Under the pieces are notes generated by a model. It saw nothing but the letters and a program-made list of their open reading frames with translations. It was not told the origin of the DNA and ran no database searches. Below, one piece after another: positions 1 through 9,964 of a stretch of DNA of 64,000 nucleotides. Origin of the DNA: Streptococcus sp. 596553 (lineage in GTDB: Bacteria > Bacillota > Bacilli > Lactobacillales > Streptococcaceae); NCBI RefSeq assembly GCF_900411395.1, contig NZ_OXCQ01000002.1:186001-250000 (forward strand), given 5' to 3'. Within the stretch, counting starts at the first letter, position 1. Each line of letters begins with the position of its first letter. A program made the translations under genes and the position numbers.

Positions 1-522
1 CTAAAATGGCAGGAGAAGTTAGATATTATATTATTTACATATAATTTACCTCTAACGGCAGTTTTTGCTTTTTATATCGTTATGAATCTAATTTTATTTC
101 CATTACTACATTATAAATTAGAGTACCCAGCATGGCTTTTAATTCCAACCTTTATCTTTTTATTGGCTCCAATGTCTAATGATATTATTTTTTATAGTAG
201 AAAAATAAATATTTTTCAACTTATATTCTATCTTTTTACCTCATTTATGCTATTTGGTTCTATGTTTTATGTTAGTTTGGTTTCCTCATTTAAATCTATA
301 TTTGGAAAGAAAGCAGTTTTCTTAGTGACACCAAAAGATACACGAAAAATTACAGTGTTAGAAGCTCTGAAATTTAATTATAAAGAAATAATTTTTGCGT
401 GTATTTTGATGATGATATCCTTTTTGACATCGGGAAATATTTTGCCGGTCATATTGATCGTTATTCCAAGCTTATTTTCTCCTGTACTAACGTTATATAG
501 TAATTATAGGTTAAAAAAATAA
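1..522 (+). CDS. C-terminal part of a multi-pass membrane protein, probably a family 2 glycosyltransferase
   Basis: The frame is open from base 1, so the gene starts upstream of the window; about 173 codons are visible. The protein is very hydrophobic, with roughly four membrane segments and a short basic tail (YRLKK). Between segments lies a cytosolic stretch with FGKKAVFLVTPKD. That pattern resembles the linker after the catalytic domain of cellulose/hyaluronan-synthase-like GT2 enzymes. The catalytic D,D and QxxRW motifs would be upstream and are not visible, so the family call is an inference. Base composition is more AT-rich than the genes that follow. The stop at 520-522 precedes the broken fucosidase gene by 78 bases. 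An unrelated membrane transporter remains possible. Confidence 0.4.
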   Translation, partial: LKWQEKLDIILFTYNLPLTAVFAFYIVMNLILFPLLHYKLEYPAWLLIPTFIFLLAPMSNDIIFYSRKINIFQLIFYLFTSFMLFGSMFYVSLVSSFKSIFGKKAVFLVTPKDTRKITVLEALKFNYKEIIFACILMMISFLTSGNILPVILIVIPSLFSPVLTLYSNYRLKK

Positions 523-600
523 AGCTATCCCTGAGCAATTATTTTAATAGGATTGTAAGTCTAGGATTGATTTCTAGGCTTTTTATGTTAGTATGGTAGT

Positions 601-3013
601 ATGATAAGGAATAAAAAACAAGATTATGTATTGGCCTACAAGCAACCAGCTTCAAGAACATATAAGGGTTGGGAAGAAGAGGCCTTACCGATAGGCAATG
701 GTTCTTTAGGGGCAAAAATATTTGGGCTTATAGGGGCTGAACGGATTCAATTCAATGAAAAAAGTCTCTGGTCTGGTGGTCCACTTCCTGATAGTTCAGA
801 TTATCAGGGTGGAAATCTTCAGGATCAGTATGCTTTTTTAGCTGAGATTCGGTAGGCTTTGGAAAAGAGAGATTACAATCGGGCTAAAGAACTGGCTGAA
901 CAGCACCTAGTCGGGCCAAAAACGAGTCAATATGGGACCTATCTGTCCTTTGGGGATATTTTTATTGAGTTCAGCCAGCAAGGTATGACTTTGTCTCAGG
1001 TGACGGACTATCAGAGACAGCTGAATATTAGTAAGGCACTTGCGACGACTTCTTATGCCTATAAGGGAACGCGATTTGAACGTGAAACCTTTGCCAGTTT
1101 TCCAGATGATCTCTTGGTTCAACGTTTTACTAAGGAAGGGTTGGAAACTCTAGATTTTACTATAGAACTATCCTTGACCCGTGATTTGGCTTCTGATGGA
1201 AAGTATGAACAGGAAAAATCTGATTACAAGGAGTGCCAGTTAGATATTACTGATTCTTATATCTTGATGAGGGGACGGGTTAAGGATAGTGATCTGCAGT
1301 TTGCGAGTTATCTAGCTTGGGAAACGGATGGAGACATTAGAGTCTGGTCAGATAAGGTTCAGATATCAGGAGCCAGTTATGCCAATCTTTTCTTGGTAGC
1401 TAAGACGGATTTTGCCCAGAATCCTGCTAGCAATTATCGCAAGAAAATAGATTTAGAGCAGCAAGTAAAGGACTTGGTGGAGACAGCTAAAGAAAAGGGC
1501 TATGCCCAATTGAAATCAAGGCATATTGAGGACTATCAAGCCTTATTCCAGCGTGTTCAATTGGATTTGGGAGCTGAAGTTGACGCATCCACTACAGATG
1601 ATTTGTTAAAAAATTATAAGCCACAAGAAGGGCAGTCTTTGGAGGAGCTGTTCTTCCAGTATGGACGGTATTTATTGATTAGTTCTTCTAGAGATTGCTC
1701 AGATGCTCTACCAGCTAACCTACAGGGAGTCTGGAATGCGGTCGATAATCCTCCTTGGAATTCAGACTATCACCTGAATATCAATCTGCAGATGAATTAT
1801 TGGCCAGCCTATATTACTAATCTCCTAGAGACAGCCTTTCCGGTCATCAACTATATAGATGATTTGCGTGTCTATGGTCGTCTAGCGGCTGCAAGGTATG
1901 CAGGAATCGTCTCTCAGGAAGGGGAGGAGAATGGTTGGTTGGTTCATACTCAAGCGACTCCCTTTGGTTGGACGGCACCTGGTTGGGATTACTATTGGGG
2001 TTGGTCACCAGCTGCCAATGCGTGGATGATGCAAACTGTTTATGAAGCCTATACATTTTACAGGGACCAAGACTATCTCAGGGAGAAAATTTATCCCATG
2101 TTGAGGGAAACGGTTCGTTTTTGGAATGCCTTTTTACATAAGGATCAGCAGGCGCAGCGTTGGGTCTCTTCTCCATCTTATTCGCCAGAACATGGGCCGA
2201 TTTCGATTGGCAATACCTATGACCAATCTCTGATTTGGCAGTTATTTCATGATTTTATTCAGGCTGCTCAGGAATTGGGACTGGATGAGACTTTGTTGAC
2301 TGAGGTCAAGGAGAAGTTTGACTTGCTTAATCCTCTTCAAATCACTCAATCTGGTCGAATCAGGGAGTGGTATGAGGAGGAAGAGCAGCATTTTCAAAAT
2401 GAGAAAGTGGAGGCCCAGCATCGGCACGCTTCCCATCTGGTGGGACTCTATCCTGGAACTCTCTTTAGCTATAAGGGACAAGAGTATCTTGAAGCGGCGC
2501 GTGCTAGCCTCAGTGATCGTGGAGATGGGGGTACAGGCTGGTCTAAGGCCAATAAGATCAATCTTTGGGCGCGTCTAGGAGATGGCAATCGAGCCCATAA
2601 ATTATTAGCAGAGCAGTTAAAGTCATCCACCTTGCCAAATCTTTGGTGTAGCCACCCTCCTTTTCAGATAGATGGTAATTTTGGTGCTACTAGTGGCATG
2701 GCAGAAATGTTACTCCAGTCTCATGCAACTTATCTGGTACCTTTAGTCGCCCTACCCGATGCATGGTCAAGAGGTTTAGTTTCAGGCTTAATGGCACGTG
2801 GACATTTTGAAGTTAGCATGAGGTGGGCGGATAAAAAAACTCTTACAGTTGACCATTTTATCAAGAAGTGGGGGAGATTTGCGAGTTTCTTATCCAGGTA
2901 TTGAGAAGAGTGTGATTAAATTGGATAAAGAAAAAATAAAAGCGAAATGCATAGAGAAAGATTGTATTTCGGTGGCAACAGCAGAAGGTGATCTGGTTCA
3001 ATTTTCTTTTTAA
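601..3013 (+). pseudogene. Broken GH95 alpha-L-fucosidase
   Basis: The joined frames would encode about 803 residues, the usual length of glycoside hydrolase family 95 enzymes, which release fucose from glycans. The N-terminus has the family pattern [17 protein letters not shown] followed by NEKSLWSGG. The middle has NLQGVWN, NYWPAY and HRHASHLVGLYPG. The C-terminal part has QIDGNFGATSGMAEMLLQS and ALPDAWSRG. Two lesions are visible. An in-frame TAG at 853-855 (AEIR-stop-ALEKR) most likely replaces a CAG Gln codon. A frameshift near 2865-2874 moves the last 47 codons into another frame, which continues GDLRVSYPG to the TAA at 3011-3013. With both lesions the product is probably inactive. No signal peptide is seen, as expected for an intracellular enzyme. 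Confidence 0.85.
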
Positions 3014-3064
3014 GAAGATAATAGAAGGCAGTAATTTTTAATAAGGATTTGAGAATGTAAGCAG

Positions 3065-3093
3065 TTTCCAACCAGTAAAAAAAGCGTTATAAT
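3065..3093 (+). promoter_or_regulatory. Likely promoter of the ABC transporter operon
   Basis: TTTCCA (3065-3070), a 17-bp spacer and TATAAT (3088-3093), followed by GAGAGGG ahead of the ATG at 3133. The -10 is a perfect match; the -35 is weak. Confidence 0.4.
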
Positions 3094-3132
3094 GGTAGTA
3101 GGAAGTAATTTGTTTGAGAGAGGGTGGGTTTT

Positions 3133-3834
3133 ATGGCTTATATTGAGATGAGACACTGTTACAAGCGTTATCAGGTTGGGGACACGGAAATTGTGGCCAA
3201 TCGTGATGTGAATTTTGAGATTGAAAAGGGAGAATTGGTTATTATTCTAGGTGCGTCTGGTGCAGGCAAGTCAACGGTTCTTAATCTTCTTGGGGGAATG
3301 GATACCAATGACGAGGGGGAAATCTGGATTGATGGTGCCAACATTGCAGACTACAATTCCCACCAGAGAACCAATTACCGCCGCAATGATGTAGGCTTTG
3401 TTTTTCAGTTTTATAATCTAGTTTCCAATCTAACCTCTAAGGAAAATGTGGAGTTGGCTTCAGAAATCGTGACAGATGCCTTGAATCCTGAACAGGTATT
3501 GACAGATGTAGGTCTGGCTCATCGTCTCAATAACTTTCCAGCCCAGCTTTCTGGAGGGGAGCAACAGCGAGTCTCAATTGCACGCGCGGTAGCCAAAAAT
3601 CCTAAAATCCTTCTTTGTGATGAACCGACTGGAGCCTTGGATTATCAGACGGGCAAGCAGGTTTTGAAAATTCTCCAAGATATGTCTCGTCAAAAGGGAG
3701 CGACGGTGATTATCGTGACTCACAATGGAGCTTTGGCGCCCATTGCTGATCGCGTGATTCATATGCACGATGCCAGTGTCAAGGATGTGGTGATCAACCA
3801 GCATCCTCAGGATATTGACAGTTTGGAGTACTAG
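3133..3834 (+). CDS. ABC transporter ATP-binding protein, LolD/MacB type
   Basis: This 233-residue ATPase has Walker A GASGAGKS near residue 40, the Q-loop in [10 protein letters not shown], signature LSGGEQQR near 140 and Walker [13 protein letters not shown], with the switch His in VTHNG. Short sequence and VGFVFQ are typical of the LolD/MacB/Bce group, which works with FtsX-type permeases. I place the start at ATG 3133, after GAGAGGG, rather than at the in-frame GTG at 3124. One base separates its stop from the start of the permease, so the two are surely translated together. The partner has a large outer domain, so the pair probably acts by mechanotransmission or efflux rather than import. 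The substrate cannot be read from sequence. Confidence 0.9.
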   Translation: MAYIEMRHCYKRYQVGDTEIVANRDVNFEIEKGELVIILGASGAGKSTVLNLLGGMDTNDEGEIWIDGANIADYNSHQRTNYRRNDVGFVFQFYNLVSNLTSKENVELASEIVTDALNPEQVLTDVGLAHRLNNFPAQLSGGEQQRVSIARAVAKNPKILLCDEPTGALDYQTGKQVLKILQDMSRQKGATVIIVTHNGALAPIADRVIHMHDASVKDVVINQHPQDIDSLEY

Positions 3835-3835
3835 C

Positions 3836-6544
3836 ATGATTAAGCGAAAAACCTATTGGAAGGACTTAATTCAGTCCTTCACAGGCTCCAAGGGACGTTT
3901 TTTATCTATCTTGACCTTGATGATGTTGGGCTCTCTAGCCCTAGTAGGTCTCAAAGTAACTAGCCCCAACATGGAGGCGACAGCTAATGCTTATTTAACA
4001 ACTGCTCAAACCCTGGATTTGGCAGTTATGTCTAATTATGGTTTGGATCAAACAGATCAAGAAGAACTAGAACAGATAGAGGGAGCAGAGGTTGAGTTTG
4101 GCTATTTGATAGATGTGACTATGGAGAATGGGCAGGATGCCATTCGGCTGTATTCCAAACCAAAGCGAATTTCAACCTTTCAGCTAAGAGAGGGGCAACT
4201 TCCTCAGTCAGACAAGGAAATCGCTTTGGCCACTCATTTGCAAGGCCAATACAGCGTGGGACAGGAGATTAGTTTTAAAGAAAAAGAAGGCGGTCATTCC
4301 TCTTTAAAAGACCATACTTTTACCATTACTGGTTTTGTGGATTCGGCTGAAATCCTCTCTCAGCGAGATATGGGCTATGCAGGGAGTGGAAGTGGGACTC
4401 TGACAGCCTATGGGGTGATTTTACCTAGTCAGTTTGATCAGAAAGTCTACAATATAGCTCGTTTAAAATATCAAGATTTATCAGGTTTAAATGCCTTTTC
4501 AGAAGCTTATGAAGAAAAATCCAAGCAACATCAGGAAGACCTTGAACAAGCTTTGTCAGATAATGGCAAGGCACGTCTGCAACTCTTGAAAAAAGAAGGA
4601 CAAGAGTCTTTAGACAAAGGCCAAGAGACCCTTGACAAGGCTGAGACTAATTTGCAGGAAGGCAAGCGTCGTTTAGTAGCTGCTCAAGCTCGTTTACAGG
4701 CTCAGGAAAGTCAACTGGCCTTGCTTCCTCAAGCCCAGAGAGAGCAAGCTAGTTCTCAACTTACCCAAGCTAAGCAGGAATTGGGCAAGGAAGAGGACAA
4801 ACTAAAGCAGGCTGAACAAAGTCTAGCTCAAGAAAAGGAAAAATTAGAAAAACATCAGCAAGTCTTGGATGATTTGGCTGAGCCCAAGTATCAAGTCTAT
4901 AATCGTCAGACCATGCCAGGTGGTCAGGGCTACCTCATGTACAGTAATGCTTCAGCCAGTATTCGGGCAGTGGGCAATATCTTTCCTGTAGTGCTTTATG
5001 CCGTAGCAACTATGGTGACCTTCACAACTATGACTCGTTTTGTGGATGAAGAGCGAACTCATGCAGGGATTTTTAAGGCCTTGGGCTATCGTAGTAAGGA
5101 TATTATCGTCAAGTTTCTCCTCTACGGTCTAGTAGCTGGGACTGTAGGAACAGCTCTAGGTAGCATACTTGGACATTATTTACTAGCCGGTGTGATTTCA
5201 AGTGTCATTACAAAAGGCATGGTAGTGGGAGAAACCCAGATTCAGTTCTATTGGACCTATAGCTTACTGGCTCTTGTCTTGAGTTGGTTGGCGAGTGTGC
5301 TACCAGCCTACTTGGTAGCTCGTAGGGAACTTCATGACGAAGCAGCCCAGCTTTTATTGCCTAAACCTCCTGTTAAAGGAGCTGAAATCTTACTAGAGCG
5401 CATCGGTTTTATCTGGCGTCGTCTCAGTTTTACCCATAAGGTAACAGCCCGTAATATCTTCCGTTATAAACAGCGGATGTTGATGACGATCTTTGGTGTG
5501 GCAGGTTCAGTCGCTCTGCTCTTTGCAGGTTTGGGAATTCAATCCTCTGTAGCAGGAGTTCCGTCTAGACAGTTTCAACAAATCCAACAGTATCAAATGA
5601 TTGTCTCTGAAAATCTTAGTGCGACCAATCAAGACAAGGCAAATCTAGAAGAAGTGTTGAAAGGTCAGGCTATTCAAGCCTACCAGAAAATTTATTCTAA
5701 GACGCTAGACAAGGATTTTAAAGGCAAGGCTGGTCTTCAGACTGTTACTCTTATGATGACAGAGAAGGAGGATTTGACTCCCTTTATCCATCTGCAACAT
5801 CATCAGCAGGAGCTGACATTAAAAGATGGCGTCGTTATTACAGCTAAACTTGCTCAGCTGGCAGGTGTCAAGGTTGGGCAGACTCTAGAAATTGAAGGTA
5901 AGGAACTAACGGTCGCTGCTATTACTGAGAACTACGTTGGTCACTTTATTTATATGAGTCAGGCTAGCTATGAGCAAATTTACGGACAGCTACCCCAAGC
6001 CAACACTTATCTGGTTTCGCTAAGGGATACCAGTGCAACTAGTATCGAAAGGCAGGCCGGCTTACTTATGAATCAATCTGCGGTGTCCAGCGTTGTCCAA
6101 AATGCTTCAGCCATTCGACTCTTTGACTCCGTCGCTAGCTCACTCAATCAGACCATGACCATCTTAGTTATCGTGTCGGTTCTATTGGCTATCGTTATCC
6201 TTTACAATCTGACCAATATCAATGTGGCTGAGAGAATACGTGAACTCTCTACTATCAAGGTTCTCGGTTTTCATAATAATGAAGTCACCCTCTACATTTA
6301 TCGTGAGACGATTGTCTTGTCTCTTGTGGGAATCGTCCTTGGTCTGGTCTCAGGTTTCTATTTACACCAATTTTTGATTCAAATGATTTCGCCTGCGACT
6401 ATTCTCTTTTATCCGCAGGTAGGCTGGGAAGTCTATGTAATTCCAGTTGCAGCAGTAAGCACCATTTTGACCCTACTTGGTTTCTTTGTCAATCATCATC
6501 TGAGAAAAGTTGATATGCTTGAAGCCTTGAAATCTGTAGAGTAA
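3836..6544 (+). CDS. FtsX/MacB-family ABC transporter permease with coiled-coil outer domain
   Basis: The protein has 902 residues. A membrane segment near residue 30 is followed by an extracellular region of about 330 residues. Its residues ~215-345 are rich in K, E, Q and A with heptad-like spacing, and I expect a long coiled coil. The first FtsX domain (three membrane helices, ~370-500) carries ERTHAGIFKALGYRSKDI. The second membrane block is at ~770-900 and carries ERIRELSTIKVLGF; both are the coupling motifs of this family. The ATG at 3836 follows GGAG in the end of the upstream ATPase gene. Such proteins expel peptides or lipids, or transmit force to cell-wall enzymes. No two-component gene is adjacent, so a bacitracin-sensor role is not supported. 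Confidence 0.88.
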   Translation: MIKRKTYWKDLIQSFTGSKGRFLSILTLMMLGSLALVGLKVTSPNMEATANAYLTTAQTLDLAVMSNYGLDQTDQEELEQIEGAEVEFGYLIDVTMENGQDAIRLYSKPKRISTFQLREGQLPQSDKEIALATHLQGQYSVGQEISFKEKEGGHSSLKDHTFTITGFVDSAEILSQRDMGYAGSGSGTLTAYGVILPSQFDQKVYNIARLKYQDLSGLNAFSEAYEEKSKQHQEDLEQALSDNGKARLQLLKKEGQESLDKGQETLDKAETNLQEGKRRLVAAQARLQAQESQLALLPQAQREQASSQLTQAKQELGKEEDKLKQAEQSLAQEKEKLEKHQQVLDDLAEPKYQVYNRQTMPGGQGYLMYSNASASIRAVGNIFPVVLYAVATMVTFTTMTRFVDEERTHAGIFKALGYRSKDIIVKFLLYGLVAGTVGTALGSILGHYLLAGVISSVITKGMVVGETQIQFYWTYSLLALVLSWLASVLPAYLVARRELHDEAAQLLLPKPPVKGAEILLERIGFIWRRLSFTHKVTARNIFRYKQRMLMTIFGVAGSVALLFAGLGIQSSVAGVPSRQFQQIQQYQMIVSENLSATNQDKANLEEVLKGQAIQAYQKIYSKTLDKDFKGKAGLQTVTLMMTEKEDLTPFIHLQHHQQELTLKDGVVITAKLAQLAGVKVGQTLEIEGKELTVAAITENYVGHFIYMSQASYEQIYGQLPQANTYLVSLRDTSATSIERQAGLLMNQSAVSSVVQNASAIRLFDSVASSLNQTMTILVIVSVLLAIVILYNLTNINVAERIRELSTIKVLGFHNNEVTLYIYRETIVLSLVGIVLGLVSGFYLHQFLIQMISPATILFYPQVGWEVYVIPVAAVSTILTLLGFFVNHHLRKVDMLEALKSVE

Positions 6545-6587
6545 GGCGATTGTTTTTAGCTGATTGCCCTTGTATTTACACGTAAAC

Positions 6588-6638
6588 AAAAATCCTCCGT
6601 TTCAAATAGTAGGGAACTCTTTGTGACAGAGGATTTTT
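6588..6638. terminator. Bidirectional intrinsic terminator between the ABC operon and psaD
   Basis: A 10-bp inverted repeat (AAAAATCCTC at 6588-6597, GAGGATTTTT at 6629-6638) with U-runs possible on both strands lies between two convergent genes. Confidence 0.7.
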
Positions 6639-6639
6639 T

Positions 6640-7131
6640 CTATAGGGCTTTAGCAGCTGCAATTGCGGCTTCGAAGTTTGGCTCAGAATTGATATTGTCC
6701 ACATATTCAACGTAGCGAATAGTATTGTCAGTATCGAGGACAAAGACTGCGCGTGCCAATAGGTGCCACTCATTGATTAAGAGGGCATAATCACGTCCAA
6801 AGGAATGGTCGAAATAGTCTGAGAGCATGATAGCATTTTCAATACCTTCAGCACCGCACCAACGTTTTTGGGCAAAAGGCAGGTCCATTGAAACAGTCAA
6901 GACAACTGTATTATCCAGACCAGCCAGTTCTTCATTAAAACGACGCGTTTGAGTTGAGCAGATGCCTGTATCGATAGAAGGCACGACACTCAAGACTTTT
7001 TTCTTGCCATCAAAATCAGCCAGAGATTTTTTAGAAAGGTCTGTTGTAGTGAGTGAAAAATCAAGTGCCTTGTCGCCGACTTGTAGTTGTTTACCTGTAA
7101 AGCTCACAGGATTTCCGAGAAAAGTTACCAT
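6640..7131 (-). CDS. psaD: Thiol peroxidase, last gene of the psa locus
   Basis: This 163-residue peroxiredoxin of the Tpx subfamily reduces H2O2 and alkyl peroxides in the cytosol with thioredoxin. The peroxidatic cysteine is C58 in [11 protein letters not shown], and the resolving cysteine is C92 in KRWCGAEG; both are in the positions expected of an atypical two-cysteine enzyme. I start at ATG 7131, preceded by TTGGAG; a longer frame to 7158 has no ribosome site. It lies 210 bases behind psaA on the same strand, separated by a hairpin and a BOX element. It also has its own promoter-like sequence (7157-7186), so it may be transcribed separately from psaBCA. The symbol tpxD is also used. Confidence 0.96.
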   Translation of the reverse strand: MVTFLGNPVSFTGKQLQVGDKALDFSLTTTDLSKKSLADFDGKKKVLSVVPSIDTGICSTQTRRFNEELAGLDNTVVLTVSMDLPFAQKRWCGAEGIENAIMLSDYFDHSFGRDYALLINEWHLLARAVFVLDTDNTIRYVEYVDNINSEPNFEAAIAAAKAL

Positions 7132-7156
7132 AAGATACTCCAATCTTTTTTCTTCC

Positions 7157-7186
7157 ATTTTAGCTGAAACGGTCGAAATTATCCAA
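7157..7186 (-). promoter_or_regulatory. Likely promoter of psaD
   Basis: On the minus strand TTGGAT (7181-7186) and TAAAAT (7157-7162) are 18 bp apart, directly upstream of the psaD ribosome site. Confidence 0.45.
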
Positions 7187-7212
7187 TGATTTGATCGGAA
7201 ATATGGACATAG

Positions 7213-7248
7213 AAAAAAAACGCCAGTTCATGTGAGAATGACGTTTTT
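7213..7248 (-). terminator. Terminator-like hairpin between psaA and psaD
   Basis: On the minus strand AAAAACGTCA pairs imperfectly with TGGCGTTTTT and is followed by a U-run. It should limit read-through from psaBCA into psaD. Confidence 0.55.
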
Positions 7249-7258
7249 CAGAGGTTTA

Positions 7259-7344
7259 TACTCAATGAAAATCAAAGAGCAAACTAGGAAGCTAGCCACA
7301 GGTTGCTCAAAACAGTGTTTTGAAGAGATTTTTGAAGAGTATTA
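7259..7344. repeat. BOX element, shortened form
   Basis: It begins TACTCAATGAAAATCAAAGA, continues with the usual AGGAAGCTAGCC segment and ends GAAGAGTATTA. The central boxB and most of boxA, including the region of the BOX-PCR primer, are missing. The right end overlaps the psaA stop codon (7342-7344). Pneumococcal genomes hold many copies. Confidence 0.8.
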
Positions 7345-8271
7345 TTTTGCCAATCCTTCAGCAATTTTATCAAGGTTGTATTTCATCATGCTGTAGTAGC
7401 TGTCGCCTTCTTTACCTTCTTCTGCGATAGAGTCAGTAAAGATTTGTGCGTAGATTGGGATGTTTGTGTCTTGAGAAACAGTTTTCATTGGACGGTCATC
7501 CACACTAGATTCTACAAAGAGTGATGGAACTTTTGTTTGGCGAAGTTTTTCAACCAAGGTCTTGATTTGTTCAGGTGTTCCTTCTTCTTCAGTATTGATT
7601 TCCCAAATGTAAGCACTTGGGACACCATAGGCTTTAGAGAAGTATTTGAATGCTCCTTCGCTGGTTACAATGAGTTTCTTTTCAGCAGGGATGTTATTAA
7701 ATTTATCCTTACTTTCTTTATCAAGTTTGTCTAACTTATCAGTATATTCTTTGAGATTTTTTTCATAGAATTCCTTGTTGTTAGGGTCTTTGGCGCTCAA
7801 TTGTTTAGCGATATTTTTAGCAAAGATAATCCCATTTTCAAGGTTGAGCCAAGCGTGTGGGTCTTCTTTACCTTTTTCATTTTTTCCTTCAAGGTAGATA
7901 ACTTCAACCCCTTCGCTGACTGCAAAGTAGTCTTTGTTTTCAGTTTTCTTGGCATTTTCTACCAATTTGGTAAACCAGGCATTGCCACCTGTTTCAAGGT
8001 TGATACCGTTATAGAAAATGAGGTCTGCCTCAGAAGTTTTCTTAACATCTTCAGGAAGTGGTTCGTATTCGTGTGGGTCTTGCCCAATCGGAACGATACT
8101 ATGAAGATCAATTTTGTCACCAGCAATATTTTTAGTAATATCAGCGATGATTGAGTTTGTAGCAACAACTTTTAGTTTTTGACCAGAAGCTGCATCTTTT
8201 TTTCCGCTAGCACATGCTACAAGAGCAATGACGGAAAGAAAGAGAACGAGTAATGTACCTAATTTTTTCAT
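7342..8271 (-). CDS. psaA: Manganese-binding lipoprotein of the PsaBCA ABC transporter
   Basis: This 309-residue cluster A-I solute-binding protein delivers Mn2+ (and binds Zn2+) to the PsaC permease. The signal peptide ends in the lipobox VALVAC, with lipidated C20. Metal ligands of the family are in place: H67 (DPHEYE) and H139 (EDPHAW), with the Glu of the TSEGAF region and the Asp of FTDSIAEE completing the site. I start at MKKLGTLL (8271), four codons inside a longer frame, because this gives the classic length and signal. The gene is 34 bases from psaC in the same operon. Loss of psaA in pneumococcus reduces virulence and oxidative-stress survival (established knowledge). Confidence 0.98.
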   Translation of the reverse strand: MKKLGTLLVLFLSVIALVACASGKKDAASGQKLKVVATNSIIADITKNIAGDKIDLHSIVPIGQDPHEYEPLPEDVKKTSEADLIFYNGINLETGGNAWFTKLVENAKKTENKDYFAVSEGVEVIYLEGKNEKGKEDPHAWLNLENGIIFAKNIAKQLSAKDPNNKEFYEKNLKEYTDKLDKLDKESKDKFNNIPAEKKLIVTSEGAFKYFSKAYGVPSAYIWEINTEEEGTPEQIKTLVEKLRQTKVPSLFVESSVDDRPMKTVSQDTNIPIYAQIFTDSIAEEGKEGDSYYSMMKYNLDKIAEGLAK

Positions 8272-8305
8272 TAGATCCTCCAATTTATTATTGGGGCTTT
8301 GCCCC

Positions 8306-9154
8306 TTATTTTAACAAATGTTTATTTTTTAGTTTCAAATATCGTTGTTTTGGAGCGATAAAGAAGCTAATGAGAAAGAAACTAGCAGCTGTGAGCACGA
8401 TACTAGAACCTGCCGCAACATTAAAACTATAACCGATAAAGAGTCCCAAAACTGAAGCAGTAGCTCCAAAGGTTGAGGAAAGGAAAATCATGCTTTTCAG
8501 GCTATTAGCATACAGATAAGCAGTTGCGGCTGGGGTAATCAGCATGGCTACAATCAGGATAGTTCCGACACTTTGCATGGCTGTCACAGACACGAGAGTC
8601 AGGAGTACCATGAGAAGGTAGTGATAGAAATTGACAGGCATTCCCATGGCTTTGGCCAAGAGTTCATCAAAGGAAGTTATCAAGAGTTGCTTGAAGAAAA
8701 TCCAGATCAACAAGAGAATGGCTGCCCCCACACCCATAGTAATAAACATATCCGTATCTTGGACAGCTAGGATATTACCAAAAAGGATATGGAAAAGGTC
8801 AGTTGAACTTTTAGCGACACTAATCAAGATGATACCGAGGGCTAAGAAAGAAGAAAAGGTAATGCCGATGGCGGTATCGCTTTTGATAATCGAGTTTCCC
8901 TTGATGTAGGTAATGATGATGGCAGCTAGCAATCCAAAGACAATGGCTCCGATAAAGAAGTCAAGGCCCAAGATGAAGGAGAGGGCTACACCTGGTAAGA
9001 CAGCATGTGAAATGGCATCTCCCATGAGTGACATCCCGCGTAGGATGATGAAACATCCTACAGCTCCAGCTACGACCCCGACGACAATAGCTGTTATCAA
9101 GGCATTTTGTAAGAAATGGAATTTTTGCAATCCATCGATAAATTCTGCAATCAT
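8306..9154 (-). CDS. psaC: Manganese ABC transporter permease
   Basis: A 282-residue integral membrane protein with about eight hydrophobic helices, of the ABC-3 (ZnuB/MntB/TroC) family. The family signature [20 protein letters not shown] is seen at residues ~30-50, followed by [10 protein letters not shown]. It forms the membrane channel for Mn2+ delivered by PsaA. Its ATG (9152-9154) overlaps the psaB stop (9151-9153) in an ATGA arrangement, showing translational coupling. There is no lesion and no unusual composition. Confidence 0.97.
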   Translation of the reverse strand: MIAEFIDGLQKFHFLQNALITAIVVGVVAGAVGCFIILRGMSLMGDAISHAVLPGVALSFILGLDFFIGAIVFGLLAAIIITYIKGNSIIKSDTAIGITFSSFLALGIILISVAKSSTDLFHILFGNILAVQDTDMFITMGVGAAILLLIWIFFKQLLITSFDELLAKAMGMPVNFYHYLLMVLLTLVSVTAMQSVGTILIVAMLITPAATAYLYANSLKSMIFLSSTFGATASVLGLFIGYSFNVAAGSSIVLTAASFFLISFFIAPKQRYLKLKNKHLLK

Positions 9155-9873
9155 AGGTCACCTCCATTGAAAAAGAGTCGATTACCGTAAGCTTCTTTGA
9201 GATTGGCTTCGGTAAAGGTTTCTTTGGTTGGACCAAAGGCAATCACTTCTCGATTGACAAGCAAGACTTGATCGAAGTAGTGGGGAACCTTGCTGAGGTC
9301 GTGGTGGACGATGAGAACCGTCTTCCCAGCTTTTTTCAGATCTCTCAGCGTATTCATGATGATTTCCTCACTGACAGAGTCAATCCCAACAAAGGGTTCA
9401 TCCAAGAGAATATAGTCGGCTTCCTGTACCAAACATCTGGCAATCAAGACCCGCTGGAATTGACCTCCAGACAGTTGACTGATTTGCCGTTCAGCATAGT
9501 CAGCTAGACCGACGATTTCAAGGGCTTCTTGCACTTTCTTCCAATGTTTAGCCTTTAAACTGCGAAAGAGAGGGATAGAAGGAAAGAGTCCTAGCGAGAC
9601 GCATTCCTTGACCTTGATGGGAAAGTTGTAGTCGATATTGATTTTTTGTTCGACATAGGCAATTCGGTGTAAGGATTTTTTAACTTCCTTGTCATCGAGA
9701 AATGCCTGACCTTGATGTGGGATAATTCCCAGCATACCTTTTAATAGTGTTGATTTCCCAGCGCCGTTTGGACCAATGATGCCGGTAATTGTTGGTCCAT
9801 GGAGCACTAGTGAAATATCCTTAAGTGCCAACGTTTCTTTGTAGGAGACACTGAGGTTTTCGATACGTATCAT
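9151..9873 (-). CDS. psaB: Manganese ABC transporter ATP-binding protein
   Basis: This 240-residue ATPase has Walker A GPNGAGKS (near residue 35), signature LSGGQFQR and Walker [13 protein letters not shown], then the switch His in IVHHDLSKV. It powers Mn2+ uptake with PsaC and PsaA. The start is ATG 9873, nine bases after AGGAGG; a longer frame to 9906 lacks a ribosome site. It is the first gene of the operon and is driven from a promoter whose -35 is inside a PsaR box at 9914-9935. In this strain the next gene upstream is the peptide/E1 cassette rather than the divergent pepO. Confidence 0.97.
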   Translation of the reverse strand: MIRIENLSVSYKETLALKDISLVLHGPTITGIIGPNGAGKSTLLKGMLGIIPHQGQAFLDDKEVKKSLHRIAYVEQKINIDYNFPIKVKECVSLGLFPSIPLFRSLKAKHWKKVQEALEIVGLADYAERQISQLSGGQFQRVLIARCLVQEADYILLDEPFVGIDSVSEEIIMNTLRDLKKAGKTVLIVHHDLSKVPHYFDQVLLVNREVIAFGPTKETFTEANLKEAYGNRLFFNGGDL

Positions 9874-9897
9874 AAACTTGTATTCCTCCTGTCTCTT

Positions 9898-9935
9898 AAT
9901 ATACATTAAAAAAAAAATTAAGTCAAGTTAATTTT
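9898..9935 (-). promoter_or_regulatory. psaB promoter with PsaR operator
   Basis: On the minus strand TTGACT (9921-9926), a 17-bp spacer and TATATT (9898-9903) form a good sigma-A promoter. The -35 lies in the centre of a 22-bp palindrome (9914-9935) with arms AAAATTAA and TTAATTTT, the form known for PsaR. Mn2+-loaded PsaR bound here would block RNA polymerase. psaR itself is at 43296-43946. Confidence 0.85.
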
Positions 9936-9937
9936 TG

Positions 9938-9964
9938 AAAAAATTAAAATAATAACTGAAAAAT
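9938..9964 (+). repeat. Left direct repeat bounding the peptide/E1 cassette
   Basis: A 27-bp stretch, identical to 12892-12918 and in the same orientation, with core AAAATAATAACTGAAAAAT. The two copies flank the cassette between psaB and pepO. Confidence 0.85.

Noticed and set aside
7259-7344. Calling the TACTCAATGAAAATC repeats RUP elements
   Set aside because: The copy at 45455-45559 contains the BOX-PCR primer sequence with one change, so both are BOX type.
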